Origin: Pseudomonas bharatica CSV86
GTDB taxonomy: Bacteria > Pseudomonadota > Gammaproteobacteria > Pseudomonadales > Pseudomonadaceae
Length of the DNA stretch: 64,000 nt
NCBI RefSeq assembly: GCF_000319305.2
Contig: NZ_AMWJ02000002.1
Coordinates: 1,550,001 to 1,614,000 of the forward strand
Direction of reading: 5' to 3'
The translations under genes and the position numbers were made by a program. The notes beneath the pieces were generated by a model. That model saw nothing but the letters and a program-made list of their open reading frames with translations. It was not told the DNA's origin and did no database searches. Positions within the stretch are counted from its first letter, which is position 1, and the number at the start of each line of letters is the position of its first letter. Positions 61,162 through 64,000 of this stretch are shown here, piece by piece.

Positions 61162-61779
61162 ATGTTTTTGCGCCACCTGCTCACCTTCAGCCTGATTGCC
61201 CTGCTCGCCGGTTGCGCCGGCTTCGGTTCCAAGGAAGCCGTCCAGGGCCAGGGCAGTCCACAACTGTGGAAAGAACATAAAGCCCGGTTGAGCACCCTCG
61301 ACGGCTGGCAGATCAACGGCAAGGTCGGCATCCGCGCGCCGAAGGACTCCGGCAGCGGCACACTGTTCTGGCTGCAACGCCAGGACTATTACGATATCCG
61401 CCTGTCCGGCCCGCTGGGCCGCGGCGCCGCACGCCTGACCGGGCGCCCGGGCCAGGTGGTGCTGGAAGTCGCCAACCAGGGCCGCTTCGAGGCACCGACC
61501 CCGGAAACCCTGCTGGCCGAGCAACTCGGCTGGGAATTGCCGGTATCGCACCTGGTCTGGTGGGTCCGCGGCCTGCCTGCGCCGGACAGCAAGAGCCGGC
61601 TGACCCTCGACGGCGACAGCCGCCTGGCCAGCCTGGAGCAGGACGGCTGGCAGGTGGAATACACCCGCTACACCGAACAGAACGGCTACTGGCTGCCCGA
61701 GCGGATCAAGATGCACGGCCAGGACCTGGACGTGACCGTGGTCCTCAAGGAATGGCAACCGCGCCAGCTGGGGCACTGA
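61162..61779 (+). CDS. lolB: outer-membrane lipoprotein receptor LolB
   Basis: A 205-residue lipoprotein (LLAGC, Cys17) of the LolB fold. Receives lipoproteins from LolA and inserts them in the outer membrane. WQINGKVGIRAPKDSGSGTLFWLQ is a typical block. Lies 4 bases after the TPR gene and 1 base before ispE. Confidence 0.95.
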   Translation: MFLRHLLTFSLIALLAGCAGFGSKEAVQGQGSPQLWKEHKARLSTLDGWQINGKVGIRAPKDSGSGTLFWLQRQDYYDIRLSGPLGRGAARLTGRPGQVVLEVANQGRFEAPTPETLLAEQLGWELPVSHLVWWVRGLPAPDSKSRLTLDGDSRLASLEQDGWQVEYTRYTEQNGYWLPERIKMHGQDLDVTVVLKEWQPRQLGH

Positions 61780-61780
61780 A

Positions 61781-62629
61781 ATGAGCGAACGCCTGACCTT
61801 GCCGGCCCCGGCCAAGCTCAACCTGATGCTGCATATCCTCGGGCGCCGCGCCGATGGCTATCACGAGCTGCAAACCCTCTTCCAGTTCCTCGACCATGGC
61901 GACGAACTGGACTTCGCCGTGCGCGAGGATGGCCAGATCCGCCTGCACACCGACATCGCCGGCGTTCCCCACGACAGCAACCTGATCGTCCGCGCCGCGC
62001 GCAAGCTGCAGCAAATGACCGGCACCACGCTGGGTGCCGACATCTGGCTGCACAAGGTGCTGCCCATGGGCGGCGGCATCGGCGGTGGCAGCTCGGATGC
62101 GGCGACCACCCTGCTCGCCCTCGATCATCTGTGGCAGACCGGCTGCGGTGAAGACCGGCTCGCCGAGCTCGGCCTGGGCCTGGGCGCCGACGTGCCGGTG
62201 TTCGTTCGCGGCCATGCGGCCTTTGCCGAAGGCGTGGGGGAAAAGCTCACGCCCGTCGATCCGCACGAGCCCTGGTACGTCGTGCTGGTTCCGCAAGTGT
62301 CTGTAAGTACGGCGGAAATTTTTTCGCATCCTTTGTTGACACGTAATTCAAAGCCCATTAAAGTGCGCCCCGTTCCCGAGGGAAACAGTCGAAATGACTG
62401 TCAAGCGGTAGTTGAGCAAAGTTACCCAGAAGTACGTAACGCCTTGAATTTGTTAAACAAATTCACTGAAGCAAGACTCACCGGCACTGGAAGTTGTGTG
62501 TTTGGGGCCTTCCCAGACAAAGCTGAAGCTGATAGAGTTTTGGCCCTTCTTGCAGAGACCCAAACAGGGTTCGTGGCAAAGGGAAGCAATGTTTCGATGT
62601 TGCATCGCAAGCTACGAAGTCTGCGCTAG
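61781..62629 (+). CDS. ispE: 4-diphosphocytidyl-2-C-methyl-D-erythritol kinase
   Basis: A 282-residue GHMP kinase of the MEP isoprenoid pathway. LPAPAKLNLMLHILGRRADGYHEL start and ATP loop PMGGGIGGGSSDAATTL. From about 62290 to the stop the DNA changes abruptly to AT-rich with A/T third bases, and a promoter is buried at 62336-62364, yet the reading frame continues to a normal length and ends in typical family residues (GSNVSMLHRKL). Confidence 0.96.
   Translation: MSERLTLPAPAKLNLMLHILGRRADGYHELQTLFQFLDHGDELDFAVREDGQIRLHTDIAGVPHDSNLIVRAARKLQQMTGTTLGADIWLHKVLPMGGGIGGGSSDAATTLLALDHLWQTGCGEDRLAELGLGLGADVPVFVRGHAAFAEGVGEKLTPVDPHEPWYVVLVPQVSVSTAEIFSHPLLTRNSKPIKVRPVPEGNSRNDCQAVVEQSYPEVRNALNLLNKFTEARLTGTGSCVFGAFPDKAEADRVLALLAETQTGFVAKGSNVSMLHRKLRSLR
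62336..62364 (+). promoter_or_regulatory. strong promoter inside ispE, upstream of tRNA-Gln and prs
   Basis: TTGACA (62336-62341), 17 bases, TAAAGT (62359-62364), then a GC-rich discriminator GCGCCCC, as in stable-RNA promoters. It is about 300 bases before the tRNA. Confidence 0.75.
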
Positions 62630-62663
62630 GAATCGAGTACCAGGTACTCGCAGCAACAGATAC

Positions 62664-62738
62664 AGGGGCGTCGCCAAGCGGTAAGGCAGCAGGTTTTGAT
62701 CCTGCCATGCGTTGGTTCGAATCCAGCCGCCCCTGCCA
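62664..62738 (+). tRNA. tRNA-Gln (anticodon UUG)
   Basis: A 75-nt tRNA with 7-bp acceptor stem AGGGGCG/CGCCCCT, discriminator G and encoded CCA. Anticodon loop TTTTGAT (TTG). T-loop GGTTCGAATCC is standard. Falls between ispE and prs, probably transcribed from the promoter at 62336. Confidence 0.97.
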
Positions 62739-62786
62739 TTTTCCTTATACTCATCCAGGTATACCCTCAGCCTTCAGGTACTGCGC

Positions 62787-63728
62787 GTGTCCAAGATGAT
62801 GGTCTTTACGGGGAACGCCAACCCCGATCTGGCTCGGCGTGTCGTACGTCAGCTGCATATCCCACTGGGTGATGTTTCTGTCGGCAAGTTCTCCGACGGC
62901 GAAATCAGCACTGAGATTAATGAAAACGTTCGCGGTAAGGACGTCTTCATCATTCAGCCGACTTGCGCGCCAACCAACGATAACCTGATGGAACTGGTAG
63001 TGATGGCCGACGCCTTCCGCCGCTCCTCAGCGTCCCGAATCACCGCTGTGATTCCTTACTTCGGATATGCCCGCCAGGACCGCCGTCCGCGTTCGGCGCG
63101 TGTTGCAATCAGCGCCAAAGTCGTCGCTGACATGCTCACCGTCGTAGGTATCGACCGTGTTCTCACCGTCGACCTGCACGCTGACCAGATCCAGGGGTTC
63201 TTCGATATTCCGGTAGATAACATCTACGGCTCCCCCGTCCTGGTGGATGACATCGAAGACCAGCGTTTCGAGAACCTGATGATCGTCTCCCCGGACATCG
63301 GTGGTGTCGTGCGTGCACGCGCCGTCGCCAAGTCCCTGGGCGTGGATCTCGGTATCATCGACAAACGCCGCGAGAAGGCCAACCACTCCGAGGTGATGCA
63401 CATCATCGGTGACGTCGAAGGACGTACGTGCATTCTGGTCGACGACATGGTCGATACCGCCGGCACCCTGTGCCATGCGGCCAAGGCCCTGAAAGAACAC
63501 GGCGCTGCCAAGGTTTACGCCTACTGCACGCACCCTGTACTCTCCGGTCGCGCGATCGAGAACATCGAGAATTCCGTGCTCGACGAGCTGGTGGTGACCA
63601 ACACCATCCCGCTGTCCGCCGCTGCACAAGCCTGTGACCGTATCCGTCAACTGGATATCGCACCGGTCGTCGCCGAAGCGGTTCGCCGCATCAGCAACGA
63701 AGAATCGATCAGCGCGATGTTCCGCTAA
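62787..63728 (+). CDS. prs: ribose-phosphate pyrophosphokinase
   Basis: A 313-residue enzyme making PRPP from ribose-5-phosphate and ATP, feeding hpt and upp encoded in this window as well as nucleotide and histidine synthesis. VDLHADQIQGFFDIPVDN signature and CILVDDMVDTAGTL PRPP loop. GTG start 62787 gives the usual length; upstream codons belong to the tRNA region. Confidence 0.96.
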   Translation: MSKMMVFTGNANPDLARRVVRQLHIPLGDVSVGKFSDGEISTEINENVRGKDVFIIQPTCAPTNDNLMELVVMADAFRRSSASRITAVIPYFGYARQDRRPRSARVAISAKVVADMLTVVGIDRVLTVDLHADQIQGFFDIPVDNIYGSPVLVDDIEDQRFENLMIVSPDIGGVVRARAVAKSLGVDLGIIDKRREKANHSEVMHIIGDVEGRTCILVDDMVDTAGTLCHAAKALKEHGAAKVYAYCTHPVLSGRAIENIENSVLDELVVTNTIPLSAAAQACDRIRQLDIAPVVAEAVRRISNEESISAMFR

Positions 63729-63763
63729 GGCATCAGCCTCGCGAACATCCGTTGACGTAAAGC

Positions 63764-63802
63764 GCCCCGCCCCAACACCGGTTGTTGGGGCGGGGCTTTT
63801 TT
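63764..63802 (+). terminator. Rho-independent terminator of prs
   Basis: GCCCCGCCCCAAC and GTTGGGGCGGGGC form a 13-bp stem, followed by T6. Confidence 0.93.
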
Positions 63803-63866
63803 GCCCTTTCCGCTTTGGCGCTGGTCGCAAGCCCCATTCGGAACAGGCTAATTTTGGAGATACAAA

Positions 63867-64000
63867 ATGACCGATTTCATCCTGAACGCCCAAGCGCGTA
63901 CTGACCTGGGGAAAGGTGCGAGCCGCCGCCTGCGTCATGCCGCCAGCATCCCTGCCGTTGTCTACGGTGGTAACAAGGACGCCGAGTCCGTAACCATCCT
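63867..64000 (+). CDS. rplY: 50S ribosomal protein L25 (CTC family), partial
   Basis: The first 44 codons (MTDFILNAQARTDLGKGASRRLRHA...) match L25/CTC, which binds 5S rRNA. ATG 63867 follows TTGGAGA. The gene is cut by the window end. Confidence 0.93.
   Translation, partial: MTDFILNAQARTDLGKGASRRLRHAASIPAVVYGGNKDAESVTI

Noticed and set aside
1..64000. CRISPR arrays, insertion sequences, prophage, integrase or origin
   Set aside because: No direct-repeat/spacer array, transposase, integrase or DnaA-box cluster was seen; the repeats are REP pairs or the 83-bp element.

Overview
The window is a piece of a Pseudomonas chromosome, most likely from the fluorescens/putida part of the genus. The DNA is GC-rich with strong G/C third-position bias. 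Thirteen intergenic REP/BIME units of the common Pseudomonas type (GTGGGAGCTGGCTTGCCAGC and its inverse) are present. The gene order rplY-prs-tRNAGln-ispE-lolB-TPR // hemA-prfA-prmC-moeB-murI ... phrB ... hemH-uraA-upp-hpt ... mqo, followed by acyl-CoA synthetase/DUF1329/DUF1302, matches the pseudomonad core order as I recall it.

Layout. (1) 1-4.4 kb is an accessory patch. It has two near-identical GNAT genes, each preceded on the minus strand by a gene for a small secreted four-cysteine protein (cyanovirin-like fold suspected). A third, solitary member of that secreted family follows. The patch also holds a DUF6124/DUF3077-type gene, a YceK-like lipoprotein and two copies of an 83-bp foldable repeat. 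(2) 4.4-6.7 kb encodes a soluble histidine kinase and a receiver-TPR protein. (3) 7.0-19.3 kb is a complete quinohemoprotein amine dehydrogenase locus: structural genes qhpA, qhpC and qhpB, the radical-SAM maturase qhpD, an aldehyde dehydrogenase, the maturation/export genes qhpG, qhpE and qhpF, and a sigma-54 activator in place of the AraC regulator known from Paracoccus. (4) 19.5-27.8 kb has a MalT-like LuxR regulator, DUF1329, a DUF1302 outer-membrane barrel and an acyl-CoA synthetase. (5) 28-40 kb is mixed housekeeping, including a yybP-ykoY (manganese) riboswitch before a TMEM165/GDT1 exporter, an M48 lipoprotein, a chemoreceptor and SRAP. (6) 40-47.5 kb holds mqo, hpt, upp, uraA and hemH. 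(7) 47.5-53.7 kb is a photolyase cluster with a LitR-like MerR regulator and two matching operators. (8) 53.9-64 kb holds pagL, murI, moeB, prmC, prfA and hemA, diverging from TPR-lolB-ispE-tRNAGln-prs-rplY.

Things that stand out: the amplified and diversified secreted-protein/GNAT array with a conserved leader; the 83-bp structured repeat; two LitR operators of the form TRTACA-N12-TGTACA; an exact sigma-54 promoter beside an 18-bp palindrome in the amine dehydrogenase locus; a strong promoter inside an AT-rich half of ispE; and a probable small protein gene upstream of mqo. Three single-base frameshifts (GNAT copy 1, the qhpB end, the prfA end) lie next to G/C runs and may be sequence errors. 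No CRISPR array, insertion sequence, prophage or replication origin was seen.
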